7,211 nucleotides of DNA from Rhodoferax sp. (GTDB taxonomy: Bacteria; Pseudomonadota; Gammaproteobacteria; Burkholderiales; Burkholderiaceae_C), in NCBI GenBank assembly GCA_030833685.1, contig JAURGS010000126.1:1-7211 (forward strand), given 5' to 3'. Every line of letters begins with the position of its first letter. Position 1 is the stretch's first letter. Position numbers and translations under genes: made by a program. Of the stretch, positions 1-6,253 are shown one piece after another. The notes below the pieces were generated by a model, which searched no databases, was not told the DNA's origin, and was given only the letters and a program-made list of their open reading frames with translations.

Positions 1-775
1 GGTGAACAGGCGTGGGCAGGCCCGCTCTGAGGCTACGCGCGCGCAAGCAACGCCACACCGACTGGCCGCTGAGACGCCCGCCACGGCGCCCGACAAACAA
101 CGCGGGTTGCTGCGCAAGCTGAGCCTGGTCCCGCATGGCCAGCCATCGCGACAAGGCTTGCAGTGCGGCCTGGCCCACCGGCACCACGCGGCGTTTGTTG
201 CCCTTGCCCAGCACATGCGCCTCGCCCGCCTGCAAATCGACCCAGCCCCGCGCACTTGCGCTGGCTTGTCGATCAAGGCCCGTGAGCTCCGACAAGCGAA
301 GGCCGCTGCCGTACAACAACTCCACCATCGCCACGTCGCGCGCCTCGAGCCAGGGATCGGCCGAGTCGCAGGTGAAGCTTGCCAGGTTAACCGCATCGTC
401 AACGCTGAGCGCTTTGGGCAGCGGTTTGGCCGCCTTGGGCGCCCGAACATCGCTTAGCGGATTGGCACTTATCAAGGACTCGCGCCCTGCCCAAGTGTAG
501 AAGCCGCGCCAGACTGACAACACCAACGCCAGGCCGCGTCCGCTGCGCCCTGAGGCATGCAACTGGGCCACCCAGCGTCGCGCATGCGCAGACTGAACCT
601 CTAGCAAACCCAGGCCCTCTGCGCCGGCCAGCGCCTGCAAGCGCTGAAGGTCCAGGGTGTAAAGCGTGGCCGTTCGCGCAGCCAGGCGTTTCTCAAAGCG
701 GACATGATCCAGGTAGCGCTGAACCAAAGGGTCAAGCCCCAGCGGCGCTGCAGTATCGGGTTTGGCCCGCTTCAT
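1..775 (-). CDS. xerC: Tyrosine recombinase XerC, 3' end cut off by window edge
   Basis: XerC acts with XerD at the chromosomal dif site to resolve chromosome dimers before cell division. The minus strand reads open from an ATG at 775-773 to the window edge, giving 258 visible residues where the family has about 300. Residues ~14-105 form the SAM-like core-binding domain (LVQRYLDHVRFEKRLAARTA). Residues ~120 onward form the catalytic domain, with the first active-site arginine in YGSGLRLSEL (Arg160) and the catalytic lysine in GKGNKRR (Lys191). The visible part ends at TPVH, directly before where the HPHxLRHS motif is expected, so the catalytic His/Arg and the Tyr nucleophile lie outside the window. 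The start is 13 bases after the DUF484 stop with no clear Shine-Dalgarno sequence, so translational coupling is likely. Nothing suggests that the gene is broken; it is simply incomplete here. The neighbours (DUF484, dapF) match the classical xerC context and argue against a phage or integron integrase. Confidence 0.93.
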   Translation of the reverse strand, partial: MKRAKPDTAAPLGLDPLVQRYLDHVRFEKRLAARTATLYTLDLQRLQALAGAEGLGLLEVQSAHARRWVAQLHASGRSGRGLALVLSVWRGFYTWAGRESLISANPLSDVRAPKAAKPLPKALSVDDAVNLASFTCDSADPWLEARDVAMVELLYGSGLRLSELTGLDRQASASARGWVDLQAGEAHVLGKGNKRRVVPVGQAALQALSRWLAMRDQAQLAQQPALFVGRRGGRLSGQSVWRCLRARSLRAGLPTPVH

Positions 776-788
776 GGAAGCAGCAGGC

Positions 789-1505
789 CTAGCGCAATCG
801 GCTCAGGGCCGCGCTGGCCATGTCGGCGATGCGAGCCAAAAACTCGGTGCCCATGGTGCTGTTGAACCGTTGCGCATCGGGCGAGGCCAGCACCATCATG
901 CCAAATGCTGAGCCAACCGCCTCAGCACCACCCTGGCGTAAGGGGAGCACGGCCACCGAGGCAGCTGCAGCGGGGTCTGGTAAACACTCGACCACCTCCA
1001 GACCGGTGTTCACGCCACAAAACGGCTCAGGCAAGGAAGCAACAAACACCCTGGCGTCTTCACTGGCACCCTGTGCAAAGTCACAGTCGGCGTAAGCACT
1101 GGCCACGTCCCAGACCTTGATAGCCACTTGTGGCACCGAAAACTGGCGCGCCATCTCATCGGCCAGCTGTTGCGGCAAATCAGCTGAATCTGTCACCAAA
1201 AACAAGGACTTCGACCAGCGCAAAAGCTTGTCGGCAAGGGCCATGTTCTCATTGACGTTGCGAACCATTTCCATGATTCGAGCCTCAAGCAACTTGATTT
1301 TTTCCCGCAGCAACATCGCTTGCCGCTCCTGCAAGCTGACTGCGCGCTGGCTGTGCGGACTACCCAACTGAACAGAGGACAGCAACTGGGCGTGGCGCTC
1401 AAAGAAATCCGGTGTATTGACCAGGTAGTCGGCAATATCGTCTTCGGTGATGGGATTGCCGAATTCGCCTGGCAAATTCGTTCGAGGGGTCAAAGGCGTG
1501 GACAT
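789..1505 (-). CDS. DUF484 family protein (GAF-like), dapF-xerC linker gene
   Basis: This 238-residue protein matches the DUF484 family (YigA in E. coli), which lies between dapF and xerC in many proteobacteria. Its molecular function is not established. Residues ~20-50 carry the typical N-terminal segment (DDIADYLVNTPDFFERHAQLL). Residues ~55-95 are a charged, heptad-rich helix, probably a coiled coil (LREKIKLLEARIMEMV). Residues ~105-238 resemble the GAF-like sensory fold by family knowledge. There is no signal peptide or membrane segment, so it should be cytoplasmic. The ATG at 1505-1503 lies 2 bases after the dapF stop codon. A GAGG about 10 bases upstream, inside the dapF end, can serve as ribosome binding site. 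The tight spacing on both sides suggests cotranscription with dapF and xerC. Confidence 0.9.
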   Translation of the reverse strand: MSTPLTPRTNLPGEFGNPITEDDIADYLVNTPDFFERHAQLLSSVQLGSPHSQRAVSLQERQAMLLREKIKLLEARIMEMVRNVNENMALADKLLRWSKSLFLVTDSADLPQQLADEMARQFSVPQVAIKVWDVASAYADCDFAQGASEDARVFVASLPEPFCGVNTGLEVVECLPDPAAAASVAVLPLRQGGAEAVGSAFGMMVLASPDAQRFNSTMGTEFLARIADMASAALSRLR

Positions 1506-1507
1506 GG

Positions 1508-2386
1508 TTAAAGGTCCTCAGGTAAGTCAATAGAGCCAACATACACCGTGGTGGCCGGGCCGGTCATCATCACGGGCGCGTCCGGGGCAGACCACTCGAT
1601 GCGCAGATCACCGCCCCGGGTTTGCACGTCCACGACACTGTCGAGCAGGCCAAGGCGTACGCCTGCCACAACAGCGGCGCAGGCGCCCGTTCCGCAGGCC
1701 AAAGTCTCGCCAACGCCGCGCTCAAAAACGCGTAAGCGGATCTGCCTGCGCCCCAGAACCTGCAAAAAACCCACATTCACCCGGCGCGGAAAACTGGGAT
1801 GCGGCTCTATCAGCGCCCCCAGTCCAGTCACATCTGCGCGCTCAACATCGTCAACCAACAAAACCGCATGGGGGTTGCCCATCGACAACACAGCAAGCTC
1901 AACCTGGCGCGTCTGGCCTGCGGCCTCAGGCAGCACCAGGGGCCACAGTTGCCAGCCTTCGCGCGGCAAGGCAGAGCGCCCCATGGGATCAAACGGCACA
2001 TCGGCCAGCGTGAACACTGGCAATCCCATATTCACAGTGACTCGCCCATCGTGGCCCAACACAGGCTCGATCACACCCGCACGTGTTTGAACTCTCAAGG
2101 CAGATTTCGGGCTCAAGCCGGTGTCATGCACATACCGGGCAAAACAACGCGCACCATTGCCGCATTGCTCCACCTCTTGGCCATCGGCGTTGTGAATCAC
2201 ATATTCGAAGTCGATGCCCGGCCCAGGCGAAGGACGAACACTCAAGATTTGATCTGCGCCGATCCCAAAATGCCGATTGGCCAAAAAACGGTACTGACCC
2301 GGGCTCAGCCCATATTGGCGCGCGGTTTCGTCGAGCACCACAAAGTCATTGCCCGCACCTTGCATCTTGGTAAAAGGAATGCGCAT
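1508..2386 (-). CDS. dapF: Diaminopimelate epimerase DapF
   Basis: DapF is the cytoplasmic, cofactor-independent enzyme that converts LL- to meso-diaminopimelate, the precursor of lysine and the peptidoglycan crosslink residue. With the ATG at 2386-2384 it has 292 residues, close to the family length of 270-290. The N-terminus MRIPFTKMQGAGNDFVVLDE is typical. The two catalytic cysteines are present: Cys75 in NADGQEVEQCGNGARC and Cys231 in GETLACGTGACAAV. Other conserved blocks are HFGIGADQIL (39-48), MGNPHAV (169-175) and FERGVGET (221-228). Two in-frame upstream ATGs (2410 and 2401) would add 8 or 5 residues. I prefer 2386 because family members begin with MRIxFTKM and a weak GGA sits about 10 bases upstream; no candidate has a strong Shine-Dalgarno sequence. 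It is the first gene of the dapF-DUF484-xerC cluster and is divergent from the NUDIX/MBL gene. Confidence 0.95.
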   Translation of the reverse strand: MRIPFTKMQGAGNDFVVLDETARQYGLSPGQYRFLANRHFGIGADQILSVRPSPGPGIDFEYVIHNADGQEVEQCGNGARCFARYVHDTGLSPKSALRVQTRAGVIEPVLGHDGRVTVNMGLPVFTLADVPFDPMGRSALPREGWQLWPLVLPEAAGQTRQVELAVLSMGNPHAVLLVDDVERADVTGLGALIEPHPSFPRRVNVGFLQVLGRRQIRLRVFERGVGETLACGTGACAAVVAGVRLGLLDSVVDVQTRGGDLRIEWSAPDAPVMMTGPATTVYVGSIDLPEDL

Positions 2387-2497
2387 GTCTGAATTATCCA
2401 TGCGGGACATCGCGCTTGCGCGCTTTTGGCCAGGCCGCCCGACCCCGGCGCTGGCGCAGGTCCCTTGGGGCGCCTGTGCGCATGCAAAAATCAGGCT
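2387..2497. promoter_or_regulatory. Divergent intergenic region between dapF and the NUDIX/MBL gene
   Basis: These ~110 bases separate two divergently oriented genes, so promoters for both should lie here or overlap the gene starts. The sequence is very GC-rich, and I could not pick out a convincing -35/-10 pair on either strand. The only small structure is GCGC-TT-GCGC at 2412-2421, too short to call. This entry rests on gene orientation alone. Confidence 0.3.
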
Positions 2498-4159
2498 ATG
2501 CCACGCCTAACCCAGCAACTGTACGAGCCGCGCGAAGTGTCTGCCGCGCTGCCAGCGGCCACCGTGCTGCTGCTGCGCGACACCCCACAAGGGCTTGAAG
2601 TGCTGATGACCCGACGCTCGGGGTCGGCAAGCTTTGCCCCGGGCGCCTTTGTTTTCCCCGGCGGGCGTATCGATGCGGCTGACCACCAGCACACACAACT
2701 AGCGCAACGGCGCAGCAGTCAAAGCGAGCAGCAAGTCGTTGACGCACTGGCAGCCATTCGCGAGAGTTTTGAAGAACTGGGCATCTTGCTAGCCACGCAC
2801 AAAGACGGCGCCGCCCTGACCCAAGCAGAGGTCCAGGCCATCTCGCGCAGCGCTGCTTTTTACGAACAGTGCACGAACCGCGGCCTTCGCTTGCAAGCCG
2901 AGCAACTGTATGTGCTGGCCCACTGGGTAACGGACCGGGAGCGGGGGCAACGCTTTGACGTTCCTTTTCTGGTTGCCCGCATGCCAGAGGGCCAACACGC
3001 AGTGGCCGACGAGGCCGAGCAATTTGAGCCAGTCTGGGTGCGCCCGCACGAGGCCCTGCAGCGCCATCAGGCGGGTAATTTCTTTATGATTTTTCCAACC
3101 ATCCGCACGCTAGAGCATTTGCAGCGCTACAGCGATGTCAACGCCGTGTTGACTGCCTGCGCGCTTAACGAAGAGCCGCTATGGCACTGCTGCCCCCGAA
3201 CAGGCCTGATGGCTGGGCGCCAGGTGCGCTACATGAGCCATGAGACCGCCTACGGCGAATTGGCCATGGTTTGCCCGGATGGTCAGATCACCCATGCCCT
3301 GGACTGGCAGTCACAGAACGCGGTGCCTTTGCTGAAAAACCTGCAACGGCTCACTGCCCCCAACCCTGGGGTGATGACGGGCCCGGGCACCAACAGTTAC
3401 CTGGTGGGTGACCCTGCGACTGGCTACCTGGTGATCGACCCAGGGCCGGCCGACAACGCACACCTGGAGCGCCTGTGGCGCGCTGCCAATGGCGACATTC
3501 GCATGATTGTGTGCACCCACTCGCACCCCGACCACGCCCCCGGCGCGCAACCACTTCAGGCCATGTGCCCGAACAAACCGCCGATTCTGGGCCTGGCCAG
3601 TGGTCCCCAGGCTCGCGCAGCCAGCGCCTTTGAGCCCGATCGGGAACTTGCCGACGGCGAGCGCTTGGTTCTGACTGCCAACACAGCAAGCCCGCAGGCT
3701 GGGCTGACCCATACCTTGCAAGTGGTGCACACACCGGGCCACGCGGCCAACCACCTGTGCCTGTTGCTGCACGAAGACGGTGTTTTGTTCAGCGGCGACC
3801 ACATTCTGAACGGCAGCACGACGCTGGTAGACCCACCCGATGGCGACATGAACCTGTACCTGAGCTCGCTGGACAAACTGCAGCAGATCTGTGAAGCGGC
3901 CGCGGTGCACTACATTGCCCCGGCACATGGCTATGTGATGGGCGGGCCCGGCGACGAAGCGTTAAGCGCCATCGGGCGACTCAAAGCGCATCGCCTGGCG
4001 CGTGAGGCCAAGCTCATTCGCGTGATGCAGGCGCACCCCGAGGGCAATCTGGACGACTGGCTGGCCCAGGTGTACGACGACGTTCCCCAGCGCATGTGGC
4101 CAGTGGCGCGCCGCTCACTGATGGCGCACCTGGCGCGCATTGAATCGCTTCGGCCTTAA
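2498..4159 (+). CDS. NUDIX hydrolase / metallo-beta-lactamase (LACTB2-like) / winged-helix fusion protein
   Basis: This 553-residue protein joins two hydrolase domains. Residues ~15-200 form a NUDIX domain: FVFPGGRID (51-59) begins the Nudix box and AIRESFEELGILLA (86-99) completes it, keeping the metal-binding REsxEE core (Glu89, Glu92, Glu93). About 19 extra residues separate the two halves compared with the canonical box, as in NUDT19-type CoA/nucleotide pyrophosphatases. Residues ~280-485 form a metallo-beta-lactamase fold of the LACTB2 type: NPGVMTGPGTNSYLVG (289-304), the zinc motif HSHPDH (341-346), His415 in HTPGH, Asp434 in SGDH and His477 in PAHG. Residues ~495-550 match the winged-helix domain that follows LACTB2-type MBL domains. 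No signal peptide is visible. The ATG at 2498 is chosen because homology starts there (MPRLTQQLYEPREV); a GTG at 2426 would add 24 low-complexity residues. Substrates are unknown: the NUDIX part may cleave CoA or nucleotide diphosphates, and the MBL part may be a thioesterase, glyoxalase-like enzyme or RNase. The gene is probably monocistronic, convergent with nhaR. Confidence 0.88.
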   Translation: MPRLTQQLYEPREVSAALPAATVLLLRDTPQGLEVLMTRRSGSASFAPGAFVFPGGRIDAADHQHTQLAQRRSSQSEQQVVDALAAIRESFEELGILLATHKDGAALTQAEVQAISRSAAFYEQCTNRGLRLQAEQLYVLAHWVTDRERGQRFDVPFLVARMPEGQHAVADEAEQFEPVWVRPHEALQRHQAGNFFMIFPTIRTLEHLQRYSDVNAVLTACALNEEPLWHCCPRTGLMAGRQVRYMSHETAYGELAMVCPDGQITHALDWQSQNAVPLLKNLQRLTAPNPGVMTGPGTNSYLVGDPATGYLVIDPGPADNAHLERLWRAANGDIRMIVCTHSHPDHAPGAQPLQAMCPNKPPILGLASGPQARAASAFEPDRELADGERLVLTANTASPQAGLTHTLQVVHTPGHAANHLCLLLHEDGVLFSGDHILNGSTTLVDPPDGDMNLYLSSLDKLQQICEAAAVHYIAPAHGYVMGGPGDEALSAIGRLKAHRLAREAKLIRVMQAHPEGNLDDWLAQVYDDVPQRMWPVARRSLMAHLARIESLRP

Positions 4160-4199
4160 GGTCCAAGACCCCGGGGGCAGTTCTCAGCCCAATTCATGC

Positions 4200-5097
4200 T
4201 CAGGCGCCAAATAAATGGCCGCGCGCCGCTTCGCCCATTGCTTGTACGCAAGGGTGGCTGATGCGCCGCTCTACCGAAATGGCGTAAAACTCTTCGATGA
4301 GCTCGGCGCTGCGGCCCAGCACGCTCACGCCGTAGTGCGCGCAGGTCTCTTCCTCGATCAGCGTGGGCGCAGCAAATACCCCCTGCCCTTCAGCGCCGAA
4401 CGCTTTCATCAAGGCCGTATCGTCAAATTCACCCACCACCAGGGGTATCACACGCGCTCGGGTGAACCATTCATCAAGTTGCCCGCGCAGATAAGCGTTG
4501 CTGCCCGGCGCCAAAAAGGGTTGCCGGTTCATGCAAGTCGGAAAACCCCCCGTCAGGCCTTGGGCCAGGGTGGGTGAGGCGAAAAAACTGATACTGCTGC
4601 GGCCCAGCAAATGACTGTAGGCCCGAACACTCAAGCGTTTGGGCATCGGCTCATCGGCGATCACCAAGTCCAAGCGGTGCAGGGCCAGTTGTGCCAGCAA
4701 CTCGGGAAATTTACCCTCCGTGGCCACCAATCGGACCGGTTCTTCGATGGTCACAGCGGGCTCGAGCAATTTATAAGCCAGCGGACTTGGATACGGCGTC
4801 TGAGATGCCCACTTTGAATACCAATTGCCGCTTGCTCAAACTGGTGCTGCGCAAAGTGGACTCCAGCTCGCTGCCCAGGTTAAAGATCTGGTCGGCATAG
4901 CCCAAAGCCAGGCGGCCGTGCTCGGTGAGCTCAAGCTGGCGGCCAGCCTTGTGAAAGAGTTTCTTGCCCAGCCAGTCTTCCAGCAGCTTGATCTGCCCGG
5001 AGAGTGTCTGCGGTGTGACATGCAGTTGTTCACTGGCACGCATGATGCCGCCGGCCTTGGCGGTGACCCAAAAATAGTGAAGGTGCTTGAAATTCAC
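4200..5097 (-). pseudogene. nhaR: NhaR-type LysR family transcriptional regulator, frameshifted
   Basis: LysR-type regulators bind DNA through an N-terminal winged helix-turn-helix and sense ligands through a C-terminal domain; E. coli NhaR activates the Na+/H+ antiporter gene nhaA. The first part (5097 to 4771, 108 residues) has the HTH, NFKHLHYFWVTAKAGGIMRA to LELTEHGRLALGYADQIF. It then ends SKSAGL and stop (TAA at 4773-4771). The rest of the protein continues in the next frame (about 4779 to 4200) as KLLEPAVTIEEPVRLVATEG, with the NhaR-typical blocks HRLDLVIADEPMP, GEFDDTALMKAFG and FYAISVERRISHP. Removing one G from GCTGGC at 4782-4777 restores SAAYKLLEP and a single 298-residue frame, the normal family length. 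The start is GTG at 5097-5095, preceded by AGGG at 7 bases. Both halves are well conserved, so the mutation is recent, a sequencing error, or (less likely) a +1 recoding site. No nhaA or other likely target is in the window. The frameshift is read directly; the NhaR assignment is by family resemblance. Confidence 0.85.
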
Positions 5098-5170
5098 GAA
5101 TTTGCCCTGATTTACCTGGTGTTCACAATACTTCGAAGAAATTGAACTAAATCTCTTAATAATTCGAATT
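5090..5170. promoter_or_regulatory. AT-rich divergent control region with three TTC/GAA palindromes
   Basis: The region between the divergent nhaR-type and Rrf2 genes is strikingly AT-rich against a GC-rich background. It holds three palindromes with a TTC...GAA core: AAATTC-AC-GAATTT at 5090-5103, which covers the nhaR GTG start; CTTCGAAG at 5131-5138; and AATTCGAATT at 5161-5170. The two TTCGAA cores are 31 bp apart, about three helical turns, so bound proteins would face the same side. These are candidate operators for one or both flanking regulators, an inference from symmetry and position. A weak -35/-10 pair for the Rrf2 gene (TTGAAC at 5142-5147, TCGAAT at 5164-5169, 16-bp spacer) would place the third palindrome on the -10 element. 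I do not recognise a classical IscR type 1 site. Confidence 0.45.
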
Positions 5171-5173
5171 TAC

Positions 5174-5217
5174 CCGAAGACGAAATCCAAGTACAGTTTC
5201 ATGGTCAGCGTCTTCGG
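5174..5217 (+). other. 9-bp inverted repeat in the leader of the Rrf2 gene
   Basis: CCGAAGACG at 5174-5182 is perfectly complementary to CGTCTTCGG at 5209-5217, with 26 bases between the arms. In the transcript this could form a stem-loop ending 10 bases before the Shine-Dalgarno sequence. As DNA, the arms are spaced 35 bp start to start and could also be a two-site operator. No T-run follows, so it is not an intrinsic terminator. The symmetry is read directly; a role is inferred. Confidence 0.5.
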
Positions 5218-5227
5218 AGGCGTTCAC

Positions 5228-5234
5228 AAGGAGG
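5228..5234 (+). promoter_or_regulatory. Strong Shine-Dalgarno sequence of the Rrf2 gene
   Basis: AAGGAGG lies 5 bases before the ATG at 5240 and is the best ribosome binding site in the window. It decides the start against an in-frame ATG at 5201, which would add 13 residues that IscR/Rrf2 proteins do not have and which lies inside the leader stem-loop. Confidence 0.85.
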
Positions 5235-5239
5235 AAAGT

Positions 5240-5761
5240 ATGCGTTTGACAACCAAAGGGCGTTTCGCCGTCACGGCCATGATTGACGTCGCTTTTCGCG
5301 AGAAATCAGGCCCGGTTCCCCTGTCAGAAATTGCCAAACGGCAGCAAATTTCGCTGTCCTATCTGGAGCAGATGTTTAGCAAACTGCGCCAACAAGGGCT
5401 GGTCAGCAGCACCCGCGGACCCGGCGGTGGCTACACGCTTGGCCGGCGCACCGAAGCCATCTCGGTGGCCGACATCATCAGCGCCGTTGAGGACGCCAAC
5501 ACCGAGCAGGAAAAGCCCGAGGCACCCGCCAGTGACATGGCCCAAGGCCTGTGGGATGCCATGCACGTCAAAATGTTCGACTTCATGAAGTCCGTCAACC
5601 TGCGCAGCCTGGTGCTTGAGCAGTTGGCCAAAGGCGTTCAGGTTGAGGAGAAAACCACCACCAATCGCGGTGTGTTCAAAAAGCCGCCGAGCCAGACCGT
5701 GCGCAGCAACACGCCCAACTCGGTATTTGCGCTTGGGCAGTCGCTACTGGCCCGCGGCTGA
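5240..5761 (+). CDS. Rrf2/IscR-like transcriptional regulator lacking all cluster-ligand cysteines
   Basis: This 173-residue protein is clearly of the Rrf2 family and closest to IscR, the [2Fe-2S]-sensing regulator of iron-sulfur assembly. Residues 1-70 form the winged helix-turn-helix with IscR-like sequence: MRLTTKGRFAVTAMIDVA, ISLSYLEQMFSKLR (37-50, with the Glu43 of IscR) and the wing RGPGGGY (59-65). Residues 75-85 (SVADIISAVED) begin the dimerisation helix. IscR then has three cysteines and a histidine that bind the cluster. Here the segment reads TEQEKPEAPASDMAQGLW (88-105), with no cysteine, and Gln102 where the ligand His is expected. The whole protein contains no cysteine. The C-terminus, VRSNTPNSVFALGQSLL (154-170), resembles the tail of betaproteobacterial IscR, so it probably arose as an IscR paralogue. 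It should be a cluster-free regulator, constitutive or responding to another signal. No isc genes follow; cysK lies downstream beyond rnpB. CymR, an Rrf2 protein in Firmicutes, controls cysteine genes, but any such link here is speculative. Confidence 0.88.
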   Translation: MRLTTKGRFAVTAMIDVAFREKSGPVPLSEIAKRQQISLSYLEQMFSKLRQQGLVSSTRGPGGGYTLGRRTEAISVADIISAVEDANTEQEKPEAPASDMAQGLWDAMHVKMFDFMKSVNLRSLVLEQLAKGVQVEEKTTTNRGVFKKPPSQTVRSNTPNSVFALGQSLLARG

Positions 5762-5766
5762 AATGT

Positions 5767-6122
5767 GTGAAGCCTGCCGATAAGCCGGATTCTGTGCGTC
5801 GGGGTTGCCCCTGACGTGACTGCCATTACTCTGGGCGCCTGATCGCTCAGACGCTCGATGCCACCTACCCGCACACTCCGGGGGCCCCGTCATCGTGTGC
5901 CTACTTGGTGTTGCTGCGCGTAGAGATTGCCCGTTTCACCCAATACCGGCCAAGGCCGGTACTGACTCGTCTCTGTTGCTCTGATCCTCACCTTCAACCC
6001 GCGGCTTTCACCACAGGCCTTCGATGGACAGCCGTTAGCTGCTACGCTGCCCTTTGCAGTCCGGACGTTCCTCCAGTGCGCTGTTTCCAGACCAGCACCA
6101 GCGGCAGTCTGGCAGGCTTCAC
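5767..6122 (-). ncRNA. rnpB: RNase P RNA, bacterial type A
   Basis: This is the catalytic RNA of RNase P, which matures the 5' ends of tRNAs. On the minus strand the ends pair as helix P1: the complements of 6111-6122 and 5767-5778 form 12 base pairs (GUGAAGCCUGCC with GGCAGGCUUCAC). The universally conserved blocks are present: GAGGAACGTCCGGACTGC (CR-I, complement of 6056-6073, 5' strand of P4), AGCAACAGAGACGAGT (complement of 5965-5980), GGTGAAACGGGC with the later CAACACCAAGTAGGC, and CACAGAATCCGGCTTATC (CR-V, complement of 5779-5796). A hairpin UACCGGC-CUUG-GCCGGUA (complement of 5944-5961) fits P12. The length of about 356 is slightly shorter than the 377 nt of E. coli. The exact ends are estimated from P1 and may be off by several bases. 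Reading frames across this stretch are spurious. The 3' end lies only about 5 bp from the convergent Rrf2 stop codon, and no intrinsic terminator is visible. Confidence 0.96.
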
Positions 6123-6128
6123 GCCCAG

Positions 6129-6134
6129 ATTATC
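6129..6134 (-). promoter_or_regulatory. Probable -10 element of rnpB
   Basis: On the minus strand GATAAT lies 6 bases before the predicted first base of P1, the right place for a sigma70 -10 box. The bases between (CTGGGC) are a GC-rich discriminator, as in stringently controlled stable-RNA promoters. No good -35 is seen 16-18 bases further upstream. The rest of 6123-6253 separates rnpB from divergent cysK and must also hold the cysK promoter. A TTGACC at 6161-6166 is a possible -35 for it, but has no good -10 partner. Confidence 0.5.
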
Positions 6135-6253
6135 GAACCAAACCCACCAGCCTGGGCACCTTGACCGCGCCTGCGCAAGACGCCACTGTTCTCACAGCCG
6201 GACCATCCCTCTTGGGCTGTTGCAAAATAGACCAATCGCATCAAAGGCTCGCC

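Noticed and set aside
1..500. Plus-strand open frames of 151 and 121 codons at the left edge
   Set aside because: The minus strand reads a clean XerC with catalytic Arg and Lys; the plus-strand frames are shadows.
1548..2392. Long plus-strand open frames opposite dapF (180 and 197 codons)
   Set aside because: They lie entirely antisense to a well-conserved dapF, have no family features, and are expected from GC-rich codon bias.
2412..2428. GCGC-TT-GCGC followed by a short T-run, like a small terminator
   Set aside because: The stem is only 4 bp, the T-run is 4 bases, and it lies between two divergent gene starts where no transcript should end.
3311..3928. 205-codon minus-strand open frame inside the NUDIX/MBL gene
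   Set aside because: It is antisense to the conserved metallo-beta-lactamase domain, and its composition looks like a codon-bias shadow.
4160..4199. CCCCGGGG-type palindrome between the convergent NUDIX/MBL and nhaR genes as a bidirectional terminator
   Set aside because: There is no loop or T-run on either strand, so it does not look like an intrinsic terminator.
5944..5961. Perfect hairpin with a tiny loop, considered as a separate repeat or regulatory stem
   Set aside because: It is explained as the P12 helix with a CUUG tetraloop of the RNase P RNA.
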